Assembly (NCBI RefSeq): GCF_050030965.1
Contig: NZ_CP188297.1
Location: 2,418,001-2,482,000 of the forward strand
Length of the DNA: 64,000 bases
Direction of reading: 5' to 3'
Source: Glutamicibacter sp002979865
GTDB taxonomy: Bacteria > Actinomycetota > Actinomycetes > Actinomycetales > Micrococcaceae
The notes beneath the pieces are model-generated. The model was not told where the DNA came from, did not search any database, and was given only the letters and a program-made list of their open reading frames with translations. Both the position numbers and the translations under genes were made by a program. This document shows positions 8,755-17,521 of this stretch, piece by piece; the stretch's first letter is position 1; the number at the start of each line of letters is the position of its first letter.

Positions 8755-10311
8755 ATGGTGCAGGAGAAAATCGAGCACATCAGTGCACAGCACATGATCG
8801 ACCAGGTGCTCGATGTGGGCAGCTTCGAGAGCTGGGATGAGCCGGCGGATTATTCTTTTGCCGATGACGCCTACCGGGCCCAGCTGGAAGAAGTCGCGCG
8901 CCGTTCCGGGGCCGACGAAGCGGTACTGACCGGATCCGGCACAATCAATGGCCGCAAAGTGGCCGTCGTCCTCTCCGAATTCGGATTCCTGGCCGGATCA
9001 ATTGGCCAGGGCACCTCCCGCAGGATTGCTTCGGCATTCGAAAAAGCCGCCGCATTGGGACTGCCGGTACTGGCTTCCCCGGCCTCGGGCGGAACCCGGA
9101 TGCAGGAGGGAACCCCTGCGTTCGTGTCGATGGTGCACATCACGGCCGCGGTTAGGGCGCATTCTGCTGCCGGGTTGCCATACCTGGTGTACCTGCGGCA
9201 TCCCACCACCGGAGGGGTTATGGCGTCGTGGGGATCCACCGGGCACATCACCATCGCACAGCCCGGTGCCCTGCTGGGATTCCTTGGCCCGCGCGTGTAC
9301 GAGACCATCTACGGCAAACCCTTCCCGCAGGGAGTGCAAGTCTCCGAGAATCTCCACAAGCACGGGCTGATCGACGCCGTGGTCCCGGTCCATGAGCTGG
9401 GCGGGCTGGTCAACCGGGTGCTTGCAATCATCGCCCCGGGAGATCCGATCGACTCGATTGCCGGCTACCCCTTGGCAGATGACCGGAGACTCACCGAATC
9501 CCAGGTGTGGGATGCCATACTCGCCACGCGCAAATCCCGACGCCCCTCGGTGCGCCACGTCATCAAGTACGCCGCCAGCGATGCGTTGCAGCTTTCCGGG
9601 AGCACCGAAGGGGAAAGCGATCCGCGGATGTACCTGGCGCTCGCGCGCATCGGGGGCCAGCCGGCGGTGGTCATCGGCCAGGACCGGTCGCGGATAGACC
9701 ACTCCGAAAACCTCGATCCGCTGGGGCCTGCCTTCCTGCGCGAAGCCCGGAGGGGGGCGCTGCTGGCACAGAATCTGGGCATAGCGATGCTCACCGTGAT
9801 CGACACCGAAGGAGCGGCGCTGAGCCGTGAGGCCGAGGAAGGCGGCATGGCCGGGCAGATTGCCCGCTCGCTGAGCACCTTGGTGGGCATTGGCGTTCCG
9901 AGCGTTTCGCTGCTGCTGGGCCAGGGCACCGGAGGCGGCGCACTTGCCTTGCTGCCGGCTGATATCTCCATAGCCGCAGCAAACTCCTGGCTCTCCCCGT
10001 TGCCGCCGGAGGGAGCCAGCGCGATCATGTACCGGGACACGGAGCACGCCGCACCGTTGGCTTATGCCCAGAAAACCGATGCATACTCGCTGCGACGTGC
10101 GGGGATAGTACAGGTGATCGTCCCCGAGGAGTATGATGTGACCACCGCTCCGAAGCGCTTCTCGCTGGAAGTCGGAGCGGCAGTGTCCACGGCGCTTGCG
10201 CAGCTTGCGGCGACAGATGCCGCGCAGCTGCCTGGCCGGCGCGCGCTGAAGTATGCATCGATTGGCCGGCCGAAAACGGCCAACCAGGAGGTGCGGGACG
10301 CCGCTGGATGA
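8755..10311 (+). CDS. fused beta/alpha carboxyltransferase (AccD/AccA-like)
   Basis: A protein of about 518 residues with two crotonase-fold carboxyltransferase halves. The first is AccD/beta-like (SASGGTRMQEG-type stretch ASPASGGTRMQEGTPAF, about 106-122; TTGGVMASWGSTGHI). The second is AccA/alpha-like (GQGTGGGALALLPADI and LSPLPPEGASAIMYRD, about 390-430). The zinc finger of bacterial AccD is absent. It should use carboxybiotin and an acyl-CoA, or run in the decarboxylating direction. No biotin carboxylase or biotin carrier gene lies nearby, so any partner acts in trans. ATG 8755 follows AGGCGG; TTG 8749 is an alternative start. Its substrate is presumably the CoA thioester made by the preceding gene. 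Confidence 0.8.
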   Translation: MVQEKIEHISAQHMIDQVLDVGSFESWDEPADYSFADDAYRAQLEEVARRSGADEAVLTGSGTINGRKVAVVLSEFGFLAGSIGQGTSRRIASAFEKAAALGLPVLASPASGGTRMQEGTPAFVSMVHITAAVRAHSAAGLPYLVYLRHPTTGGVMASWGSTGHITIAQPGALLGFLGPRVYETIYGKPFPQGVQVSENLHKHGLIDAVVPVHELGGLVNRVLAIIAPGDPIDSIAGYPLADDRRLTESQVWDAILATRKSRRPSVRHVIKYAASDALQLSGSTEGESDPRMYLALARIGGQPAVVIGQDRSRIDHSENLDPLGPAFLREARRGALLAQNLGIAMLTVIDTEGAALSREAEEGGMAGQIARSLSTLVGIGVPSVSLLLGQGTGGGALALLPADISIAAANSWLSPLPPEGASAIMYRDTEHAAPLAYAQKTDAYSLRRAGIVQVIVPEEYDVTTAPKRFSLEVGAAVSTALAQLAATDAAQLPGRRALKYASIGRPKTANQEVRDAAG

Positions 10312-10328
10312 CTAGAACAGAGGAACGG

Positions 10329-11270
10329 ATGATCGAGCTGAGCACGGTGCAACGCCGCATCATTGCCGCCCTCCAAGTGGACGGGCGAGCCACCTGGCGG
10401 AAGATAGCTGCCGTGCTTGACCTGCCTGAACGCTCGGTCGCCCGCCATGGCGCGTGGTTGCTGGAGAATGGGCTGGTTACGGTTGCGGCGATCCGCCACC
10501 GCGAGCATTCGCTGCTGATCGCGTGCACTTGCGCCCCGGGCACCGGGCGGATTGCCAGTGAATCCTTGTCTTCCCGGCCGGATACCAGCTTTTCCTACCA
10601 GGTCACTGGCCGGGAGGATCTCGTCGTGGAAATGCACTACAACGGAGATGTGACCGAAGTGCTCTCCCTGGAACTGCCTGCTACGCCGGGGGTCTCGTCG
10701 ATTGTCGTGTATCCGGTGTTGAAGTACTTCAAGACGATCCGCGGGTGGCGCCTGGGATCCTTGAAGCCCGCAGAAGAGCTTGCCTTGCAAAAGGACCCGG
10801 ATGTCACGAGCTGGCGCATCCAGCCGAACCTCAACTCCAAGGACGAGCAGATCATCGATGCTTTGCACGATGACGGCAGAGCCAGCTTCGAGTCGATTGC
10901 CCGCCGGGTGGCGATGAGCGAGACCTCTGTTGCGCGGCGGATCGATTGGCTCCTATCCACCGGGCAGATCGCCATTCGCGCCCTGGTTGAGCCCCTGGCC
11001 GTGGGGTTGCCGGTCGAGGCATTGCTCTGGGTTTCGACGACGCCATCCCAAGTCGAAAAATTGGGCCAGCGACTCGCCACCCGACCGGAAGTTCGCTATG
11101 CAGCGGCCGTGGCCGGGGATTGCCAGTTGGTGGTCGACGTGACGGTGGCCAACCAGGCCGAGCTCTATGACTTCATTTCCCACAGCGCCTGGGGGAACTC
11201 GATGCTGCAAGTTAAGGCCTCTCTGGTGGTTAGCGCCCGCAAACGCGGTGGGCGGCTGATCAGTAGCTGA
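10329..11270 (+). CDS. tandem Lrp/AsnC-type transcriptional regulator
   Basis: The product has 313 residues from ATG 10329, chosen because AGAGGA lies four bases before it; an ATG at 10308 overlaps the previous stop as ATGA but has no ribosome site. Two AsnC-type helix-turn-helix domains are visible (ERSVARHGAWLLENGLV and ETSVARRIDWLLSTGQI), each followed by a RAM-like ligand-binding fold. This double architecture is about twice the usual Lrp length. It is the last gene of the amidase operon and the likely local regulator of it and of the divergent transporter genes. Confidence 0.8.
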   Translation: MIELSTVQRRIIAALQVDGRATWRKIAAVLDLPERSVARHGAWLLENGLVTVAAIRHREHSLLIACTCAPGTGRIASESLSSRPDTSFSYQVTGREDLVVEMHYNGDVTEVLSLELPATPGVSSIVVYPVLKYFKTIRGWRLGSLKPAEELALQKDPDVTSWRIQPNLNSKDEQIIDALHDDGRASFESIARRVAMSETSVARRIDWLLSTGQIAIRALVEPLAVGLPVEALLWVSTTPSQVEKLGQRLATRPEVRYAAAVAGDCQLVVDVTVANQAELYDFISHSAWGNSMLQVKASLVVSARKRGGRLISS

Positions 11271-11387
11271 ACCAGACCAGGAAACCGCGTCGTGCAGCAC
11301 CAGAATTCAACTGGAGTCCAACTCGTCTTTGGCCGCTGTTCGCCGCTGGGCCCAGGAAGGTGAACGGCAAGTGAACACTTCCCCGAA

Positions 11388-11500
11388 AGGCGATAATAAT
11401 GCGTAATATCGCCTCAACGGTTCGGAACCGCTTCGGAAGTGGCATAGTCTCACGATACCGGGCGGCATGGCTTCGCTCGCGCTGTTAACAACCAGTTAAC
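11388..11500. promoter_or_regulatory. candidate operators and promoter upstream of the decarboxylase gene
   Basis: The gap holds an inverted repeat AGGCGATA (11388-11395) / TATCGCCT (11407-11414), a second one CGGTTC-G-GAACCG (11418-11430), a weak -10 CATAGT (11443-11448) with a GTTCGG at -35 spacing, and two GTTAAC palindromes (11484-11489 and 11495-11500). The second repeat overlaps the -35 position and is the best operator candidate. Confidence 0.35.
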
Positions 11501-11530
11501 GCTGCAGGGGTGAAAGGAATACCGGCAACC

Positions 11531-14266
11531 GTGAGCAAGAGGTTGACCTACGGGACGAACCAGGGAACGGCTACGCCTGAAAGCGCGTGGCGCAAACGCA
11601 AGGACGCGTGGGAGCACTTGGGCTATGTGCTCAGCGAGATCTCTTCTGAATACCAGGAGGAAGACCGCCGCACGGAGCACGAACTGGAGGCCGGCCGGTT
11701 GCTGGGGCTGCTGGCAGCCATAGAACCGTACTGGGCGAATCCCGGCATCGAATACTTCAACGAGGTTTCCCGGCTCATGTCCGGCGGGCAGTACGAAGAT
11801 GCCATGAAGCTGGTCTACCAAGCGAACCAGACCTTCAGGACGCTGACCCAGTACATTGACCTTGAAGGCCATGACGAGGCGGAACAGGATCCATCCCAGC
11901 TGGGCAACGGTGCACCTGGCAACGCCAGGGTGCAGGCCCCGATGGTGGAAATCCTGCTGGTGGATAATGGCCCGGCGGAGGAGATCGAGCTTTTCAAGGA
12001 AGAAATCGCCGAACAGCGCCAGCGCACCGATCCGTTCCACTACAACTTCGTGGTGGTGCCCAGCGTGGAAGACGCCCTGGCCGCGATCCTGATCAACCCC
12101 GGCATCCAGTCCGTCGTGCTGACCGCCCGCTTTGATGTGCGCACGCGTCGCCGGCTCTCCTCGACGCTCAAGAATTTCATAGCCCGGCGGATGGAAGGCT
12201 ACTTCCAATCCACCAGGCAGATCCAGGGCCTGCTGGATCTGGAAAACATCCTCGATGAACTGCGCCCCGAAGTCCCGGTGTACCTGATCGCCGGGGTCGC
12301 CCTGGAATCGATTGCCCACGAGATCACCGGGCGTTTCCGCCGGATCTTCTCGCGCAATGACCGGATGGATCTGCACCTGTCGATTGTCTCGGAAGTGCTC
12401 GAACGCTACCAGACCCCGTTCTTCAACGCGCTGCAGAAGTACGCCAAGCGGCCTGGCGGGGTTTTCCACGCCATGCCGATTTCCCGTGCAGGTTCGGTGC
12501 AGAACTCCCCATGGGCCAGGGACCTGGTGGACTTCTATGGCAAGAACCTGCTGCTGGCCGAAACCTCGGCCACCTCCGGCGGGCTTGATTCCCTCCTGGA
12601 CCCGCAAAGTTCCATCAAGAAGGCCCACGAGCTGGCGGCCCGGGCTTTTGGCAGCCACCGCACCTACTTCGTCACCAATGGCACGTCGACCGCCAACAAG
12701 ATCGTGCACCAGTCGATTCTCGCTCCGGGGGACATCGTGCTGGTGGACCGTAACTGCCACAAGTCCCACCACTACTCGCTGGTGCTCGCCGGGGCGAACG
12801 TCAGCTACCTGGAGGCCTACCCGCTCAACGAGCATTCGATGTACGGGGCGGTGCCGCTGGAGGAGATCAAGGGACGGCTGCTGCAGCTGCGCCGCGAGGG
12901 CCTGCTGCACAAGGTCAAGATGCTGACCTTGACCAACTGCACCTTCGACGGGATCATCTACGACCCGCGCCGGGTGATGGAAGAATGCCTGGCCATCAAG
13001 CCGGATTTGGTGTTCCTCTGGGACGAGGCCTGGTTCGCCTTCGCAGGATTCCACCCGGTGTACCGCCAGCGCACCGCCATGACCGTGGCGGCCGTGCTCG
13101 AAAAGCAGCTGGAGACCGCGGATTACCACCAGCGCTACGCCGCGCAGCGTGCGGCCCTTCCATCACCGGGCACCGTGGAGCACCCGGAGAATGACCAGGC
13201 CTGGCTGGAGACCCGGTTGATTCCGGATCCGGAGCAGGTCCGCTTGCGGGTGTACTCCACGCAGTCCACGCATAAGACCCTGACCTCCTTGCGCCAGGGC
13301 TCGATGATCCACATCTACGACCAGGATTTCGCGGTGCGCAACCTCAACGCCTTCCGCGAGGCCTACATGACCCACACCTCCACCTCGCCGAACTACCAGA
13401 TCCTCGCTTCGCTGGATATCGGCCGCCGTCAGGCGGAGCTGGAAGGCTACGCGCTGGTGCAGCGCCAGGTCGATTTGGCGCAGTCGATTTCGCGGGCCAT
13501 GGCGCGCAACGAGCTGCTGGGCAAGTATTTCAAGATCCTGCATTCGACGGACCTGATCCCGCAGAAGTACCGCCAGTCCACCACGCAGAACCCGGTGCGC
13601 GACGGGCTGGCAGCCTGGGACGAAGCCTGGGCGGAAGACGAGTTCGTGGTCGACCCCTCGCGCCTGACCCTGGACATCAGCCGCACCGGCGTGGACGGGG
13701 ACACCTTCAAGCACGAATACCTGATGGATGGGCATTCGATCCAGGTCAACAAGACCAGCCGCACCTCGGTGCTGCTGATGACCAATATCGGCACCACCCG
13801 TTCGGCCGTGGCGCACCTGATCGAGGTGCTGGTGAAGATCGCCGAGGAACTGGACCGCAAACGCCGGCTGGATGGGAGAGTGCTGGCACTGGGCAAGAAG
13901 CCTGCGGCCGAACAGATTCCCTTGCCGGACTTCAGCGCCTTCGCTCCTGAATTCGCAGGAGGCGGTGGAAGCGGGGACATGCGCTCGGCCTACTACCTGA
14001 CCTACCAGGACCCGGCGACGCATTTCCTGTCCTCCGCGCAGATCCGCACCCAGCTGGTGAACGGAGAACGCGTCGTGTCGGCGGTATTCGTCACCCCGTA
14101 CCCGCCGGGATTCCCGGTGCTGGTCCCCGGCCAGGTCATTACCCTGTGCATTCTGGATTACATGGACCGGCTCGATACCAGAGAGATCCACGGCTACCAC
14201 CAGGACCTGGGCTACCAGGTGTTCACCTGCGAAGCCCTGGAACAGGTCGCGGAGCAGCAGCCCTGA
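11531..14266 (+). CDS. Orn/Lys/Arg decarboxylase-like PLP enzyme
   Basis: A fold-type I PLP enzyme of about 911 residues in the bacterial ornithine/lysine/arginine decarboxylase family. It has a wing domain (about 140-240, VEILLVDNG...VVLTARFD), the large domain with FVTNGTSTANKIVHQ and VFLWDEAWFAFAGFHP (PLP-binding Asp), the PLP lysine in STQSTHKTLTSLRQGSMIH, and the C-terminal TPYPPGFPVLVPGQVI. It is longer than the usual 700-750 residues because of an extra N-terminus. It should make a diamine or agmatine from a basic amino acid. GTG 11531 is preferred over GTG 11510, which has no spacing from its G-rich motif. It converges on the ATP-grasp/NylB-like pair. Confidence 0.82.
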   Translation: MSKRLTYGTNQGTATPESAWRKRKDAWEHLGYVLSEISSEYQEEDRRTEHELEAGRLLGLLAAIEPYWANPGIEYFNEVSRLMSGGQYEDAMKLVYQANQTFRTLTQYIDLEGHDEAEQDPSQLGNGAPGNARVQAPMVEILLVDNGPAEEIELFKEEIAEQRQRTDPFHYNFVVVPSVEDALAAILINPGIQSVVLTARFDVRTRRRLSSTLKNFIARRMEGYFQSTRQIQGLLDLENILDELRPEVPVYLIAGVALESIAHEITGRFRRIFSRNDRMDLHLSIVSEVLERYQTPFFNALQKYAKRPGGVFHAMPISRAGSVQNSPWARDLVDFYGKNLLLAETSATSGGLDSLLDPQSSIKKAHELAARAFGSHRTYFVTNGTSTANKIVHQSILAPGDIVLVDRNCHKSHHYSLVLAGANVSYLEAYPLNEHSMYGAVPLEEIKGRLLQLRREGLLHKVKMLTLTNCTFDGIIYDPRRVMEECLAIKPDLVFLWDEAWFAFAGFHPVYRQRTAMTVAAVLEKQLETADYHQRYAAQRAALPSPGTVEHPENDQAWLETRLIPDPEQVRLRVYSTQSTHKTLTSLRQGSMIHIYDQDFAVRNLNAFREAYMTHTSTSPNYQILASLDIGRRQAELEGYALVQRQVDLAQSISRAMARNELLGKYFKILHSTDLIPQKYRQSTTQNPVRDGLAAWDEAWAEDEFVVDPSRLTLDISRTGVDGDTFKHEYLMDGHSIQVNKTSRTSVLLMTNIGTTRSAVAHLIEVLVKIAEELDRKRRLDGRVLALGKKPAAEQIPLPDFSAFAPEFAGGGGSGDMRSAYYLTYQDPATHFLSSAQIRTQLVNGERVVSAVFVTPYPPGFPVLVPGQVITLCILDYMDRLDTREIHGYHQDLGYQVFTCEALEQVAEQQP

Positions 14267-14384
14267 GCGGGTTGAGCGGATTGCCTTGAACGCAGCTTGC
14301 GGACCCACCCGGCATCCCCGGGTGAGTTCCGGCTTCCGCGGCGAAGAACGCTGCACGCAAGAACAGGTGCCGTCATGAACCGAA

Positions 14385-14423
14385 AGGCCCTGATCCGCGC
14401 ACCGAATGCGCAAATCAGGGCCT
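14385..14423. terminator. bidirectional hairpin terminator
   Basis: Arms AGGCCCTGAT (14385-14394) and ATCAGGGCCT (14414-14423), with a further GCGC/GCGC pairing inside the loop, lie between the convergent decarboxylase and serine hydrolase genes. No U-tract is obvious. Confidence 0.55.
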
Positions 14424-14438
14424 GAGTCCCGAGCAGCC

Positions 14439-15680
14439 CTAAGGCTGTATTTTCCGTCCGGCCAGATGCGCCGAGATCGCCTCGAACGCACGAATGGTCG
14501 GGAACAGCTTGGAAGCATCCTGCGGCAGCGGCCAGCTGGAAAGCTTGACCGCGACCAGCTTGGTCGCCGGATCCATATAGATCATCTGGCCATGGATGCC
14601 CAGGGCCACCGCGGCCCCGGTGGCAGGGTTCGGGAACCAGATCTGGTTCCGGTAGTGCCCGCCGGGCATCATGTTGTCGCCCGGGGACTGGGCGAACGCC
14701 TGGACCAGTGCGGGATCGGTGGCGAAGGTGTCGGCGATCCATGCCTCGGAGAGAACCTGCTTGCCGGTCAGCGCACGCCCGCCATTGACATAGAGATGGC
14801 CGAAACGCGCCAAATCGCGCAGGCAGGCGTTGAATCCGCCGTCGAACATTCCGGTGCCGAATTGGTCAACGCCCATCACCAGATCCTGCTGGGCACCGAG
14901 CTTGGACCAGACATAATCCGAAAGCAGCTCCTGCAGCGGGGCGCCGCCGGCGGCTTCCAGCACCCAGCCCAGGGCGTCGGTCTCGCAGGAACGGTATTCG
15001 AAGACCCCGCCGTGCGGTCCCTTGGCCTGCAGGGTCAGCAAGAACTCGTACATCCCGATAGGCCCGATGCCGCCACGCGACGGGGCCCAGCCGATGGCCT
15101 CCTCCAGCTGGCGCACCTCGGCATTGGGATCCAGATACTCTTCGGAGAATTTGATCCCGGAGCGCATATCCAGCAGGTCGCGCACCCGGGCGCCGGCATA
15201 GCCGCTGCGTTCCAACGCCGGCACGTAGGTGGCTACCGCCTGCTCGGCATCAAGCATTCCGGCGTCCACCAGCGCCCCGGCCAGGGAACCCACCAGGGTC
15301 TTGCTGACCGACATCAGCAGATGATCGGTCAGCGACGTCATGGTGTTGTAGTACTTCTCCCAAAGGATCCGTCCATTGTGCATGACCAGCACGGCGTCGG
15401 TATTGGTCGCGTGCATTACCCCGCGCACGGTCAGCGCCGGGTCGGTAATGCTCGCCTTGGCCACTTCCAGTTTGCCCAGCTTCTCCTCGGCCAGGTGCAG
15501 TCTGACGATCGGGCCATCGCCGCGCGAAACCTTCACGGTGGGATGGATCCTGGCGATGTTCTGGAATGAGCGCTTGATATTCTGCGGGTACTGCCAGGTG
15601 GCGATGTTCAGCGCCTTGCTGGGAGGACCTGCCAAGTTGGCCGCCATGTGCCCGGCGGCATCAGTCGCTTCAGTTGCCAT
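14439..15680 (-). CDS. NylB-like serine hydrolase (class C beta-lactamase fold)
   Basis: A 413-residue serine hydrolase. The SxxK motif is SVSK in HLLMSVSKTLVGSLAGALVD; the second motif is YRS in FEYRSCETDALGWVLEAAGG; the C-terminal part has GIHGQMIYMDPATKLVAVKL. These match, from memory, 6-aminohexanoate-dimer hydrolase (NylB) and its relatives more closely than true beta-lactamases. There is no signal peptide, so it is cytoplasmic and probably cuts an amide or ester of a small omega-amino compound. ATG 15680 overlaps the end of the ATP-grasp gene by 11 bases, implying translational coupling. The substrate is unknown. Confidence 0.82.
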   Translation of the reverse strand: MATEATDAAGHMAANLAGPPSKALNIATWQYPQNIKRSFQNIARIHPTVKVSRGDGPIVRLHLAEEKLGKLEVAKASITDPALTVRGVMHATNTDAVLVMHNGRILWEKYYNTMTSLTDHLLMSVSKTLVGSLAGALVDAGMLDAEQAVATYVPALERSGYAGARVRDLLDMRSGIKFSEEYLDPNAEVRQLEEAIGWAPSRGGIGPIGMYEFLLTLQAKGPHGGVFEYRSCETDALGWVLEAAGGAPLQELLSDYVWSKLGAQQDLVMGVDQFGTGMFDGGFNACLRDLARFGHLYVNGGRALTGKQVLSEAWIADTFATDPALVQAFAQSPGDNMMPGGHYRNQIWFPNPATGAAVALGIHGQMIYMDPATKLVAVKLSSWPLPQDASKLFPTIRAFEAISAHLAGRKIQP

Positions 15681-17295
15681 GCTCTGATGGCGGAACGTCA
15701 ATTCCCTTGTATTGGGATCGGATACAGGAGATGAAGTGCTTGGCATCGATGCTGAGCTTGGTTTTCTTCTTGCCTTCGTACTGCAGCTTGGCCTTGGTGA
15801 CCAGGACCCCAAGATCGGCTCCCTTCCATCGGTAATCCTCTACGCCGTAGATGCGCAGGAAGAATGCTTCCTTGTGGGTCTGTAGCTGGTGCCAGTCCAA
15901 TGCGGAACGGGAAAATTGCAGCTTGCCGCGCGAGTCGAGGTAATAGTTTCCGGTGCGTGGGGCATGGGTGATGTACTGCAGGATGTCATCGGTTTCCTTG
16001 ATGATCATGTGGCTCCAGACATCAGCCCCGCTCATCTCTTCCCAGCGAGCATTGATCTCGTCAATGTCCAGCTCGAATTCCACATCAAGGAATTCAAGCA
16101 GGTGGAAGAGGAACAGCGGCACGTCGGCATAGGCTCCGGCGGTGACGTTGGTGATGGCGCTGGCCCCGGAGATGCGCGGGTTCAGTTCGCCCAGGTACAC
16201 CTCGTCGGTGTCGGTGTCCACCAGCACGTCCACCTCGAAGAAGCCGCGGTAGCCGGTGTCCTTCAGACCGTTGCCCACCTTGCGGACCAGATCGATGGCG
16301 CGCGAACGCTGCGAGTCGGTGACCACATCCGGGTGCATCTCATTGCCGCACCAGCCGCCCTTGTACGGAGTCAGTTCCTTGTAGCCGGCCAGTTCGGTCA
16401 GGATCGGCCCCACCACCGTGCCGCATTCGGTCAGCACTGCCTCAACGGCTACCGGCTGGTTGTTGATGCGCTTCATGATCTTGAGCTGTTCGCCGATGAT
16501 GTTCTTGGCATGCGCCTTGAACTGCGCCTTCGAGTCGATGAAGAAGGTCGTCTTGCCCGAATCCCCGTAGGGGGTCTGGACCACCAGGTCCTTGCCCAGG
16601 CCGGCTTCCCCGGCCAGTTCCATGAGCTCGTCGTAGTTATCGGCGGTGCCCAGCACGTTGGGCACCGATGGTGCGCCGGCGGCATTGCCCAGCTTGGTGG
16701 TAACGATCTTCGAGTCCAGTTCGGTGCGCAAGGCGGCCGAGGGCAGGATCAGGTCGTAGCCCAGTTCCTCGCAGATTGATTCGGTTTCCTCGTCGAAGAA
16801 GACCATCGCGATCTTCGGCCGGGGACCGCCCGGGGTGCACTGGGAATCGATGTATTCGCGGACCTCGGAGTTCTCCAGCAGCCAGTTGTTGATCTCTTCG
16901 GCGCTCTGGAAATCGACATAGGGCTTCTCGGCGGGGGTGAAGACCCGCGGGTGGTGGCCGTCCCAGCCGTCGTAGTAGGTGATGTAGCTGAATTTGCGGA
17001 CCCATCGGTCAAGGCCCAGCAGATTGACCGGGGTGGCGCCGAGGAAGAAGATCGGAGTGGTATTGGTGCGGAAGAAATGGCGAACTTCGCTCATGTTCTT
17101 CAGCTTGCGGTCCATGCGCAGGACCTTGGCCGGGAGATTCGCGGGTTCGGACTCGTTGTAGGCCGCGTCGACGGCGACGTTGGCGCTGAGCTGATCGGTA
17201 ACAACGCGCGCCTTGTGGCGCAGCTTGTCCAGATCGCTGGGTTTGGGCATGCGGTGGCGAGAAGCCGGGGCGTGGGCTTCAAGAATGTTGGCCAT
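15670..17295 (-). CDS. ATP-grasp protein, biotin-carboxylase-like
   Basis: This 541-residue protein has an N-terminal pre-ATP-grasp region, a central ATP-grasp fold with a glycine loop (VQTPYGDSGKTTFFI, about 240-255), and the metal-binding end ELNPRISGASAITN (about 370-383). Databases often label such proteins biotin carboxylase, but the carboxylase C-terminal domain and a carrier protein are absent. It could join a carboxylate to an amine or thiol using ATP. ATG 17295 starts the natural N-terminus (MANILEAHAPASRHR); AAAGGA lies about 12 bases upstream. It is coupled to the NylB-like hydrolase and faces the decarboxylase, suggesting an amide-ligase/amidase pair for polyamine-like compounds (inference). 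Confidence 0.75.
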   Translation of the reverse strand: MANILEAHAPASRHRMPKPSDLDKLRHKARVVTDQLSANVAVDAAYNESEPANLPAKVLRMDRKLKNMSEVRHFFRTNTTPIFFLGATPVNLLGLDRWVRKFSYITYYDGWDGHHPRVFTPAEKPYVDFQSAEEINNWLLENSEVREYIDSQCTPGGPRPKIAMVFFDEETESICEELGYDLILPSAALRTELDSKIVTTKLGNAAGAPSVPNVLGTADNYDELMELAGEAGLGKDLVVQTPYGDSGKTTFFIDSKAQFKAHAKNIIGEQLKIMKRINNQPVAVEAVLTECGTVVGPILTELAGYKELTPYKGGWCGNEMHPDVVTDSQRSRAIDLVRKVGNGLKDTGYRGFFEVDVLVDTDTDEVYLGELNPRISGASAITNVTAGAYADVPLFLFHLLEFLDVEFELDIDEINARWEEMSGADVWSHMIIKETDDILQYITHAPRTGNYYLDSRGKLQFSRSALDWHQLQTHKEAFFLRIYGVEDYRWKGADLGVLVTKAKLQYEGKKKTKLSIDAKHFISCIRSQYKGIDVPPSEHGN

Positions 17296-17521
17296 GATGT
17301 GGAGATGTCCTTTGAAACTGTCCGAAGAAGGGCGGTTGCACGGCACAATGCGTGACAGTTTCATGCTCAGCGCTCATCGTAAGCACCGGCACACGTTCTG
17401 CTTAACGCGTGGTGAACATTGAGCCCGCCCCCGCCGCTGCGGCTTGTGACGTGGCATGCAACGGCAGGTTCGAGCCCAAAGCGAGGTAAAGGTTACTCCT
17501 TATTGCGGCAGCTGGCGGCCG

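Noticed and set aside
11467..11499. Ten-codon ORF (MASLALLTTS) before the decarboxylase
   Set aside because: No ribosome site and too short to argue for coding; the GTTAAC repeats explain the sequence better.
11450..13129. A 559-codon minus-strand frame opposite the decarboxylase
   Set aside because: Antisense shadow with no recognisable domain.
14439..15680. Calling the SVSK hydrolase a beta-lactamase resistance gene
   Set aside because: No signal peptide, and the motif context is NylB-like rather than that of a secreted class C enzyme.
15670..17295. Calling the ATP-grasp protein a biotin carboxylase
   Set aside because: No biotin carrier or carboxyltransferase partner adjacent, and the characteristic carboxylase C-terminal domain is not visible.
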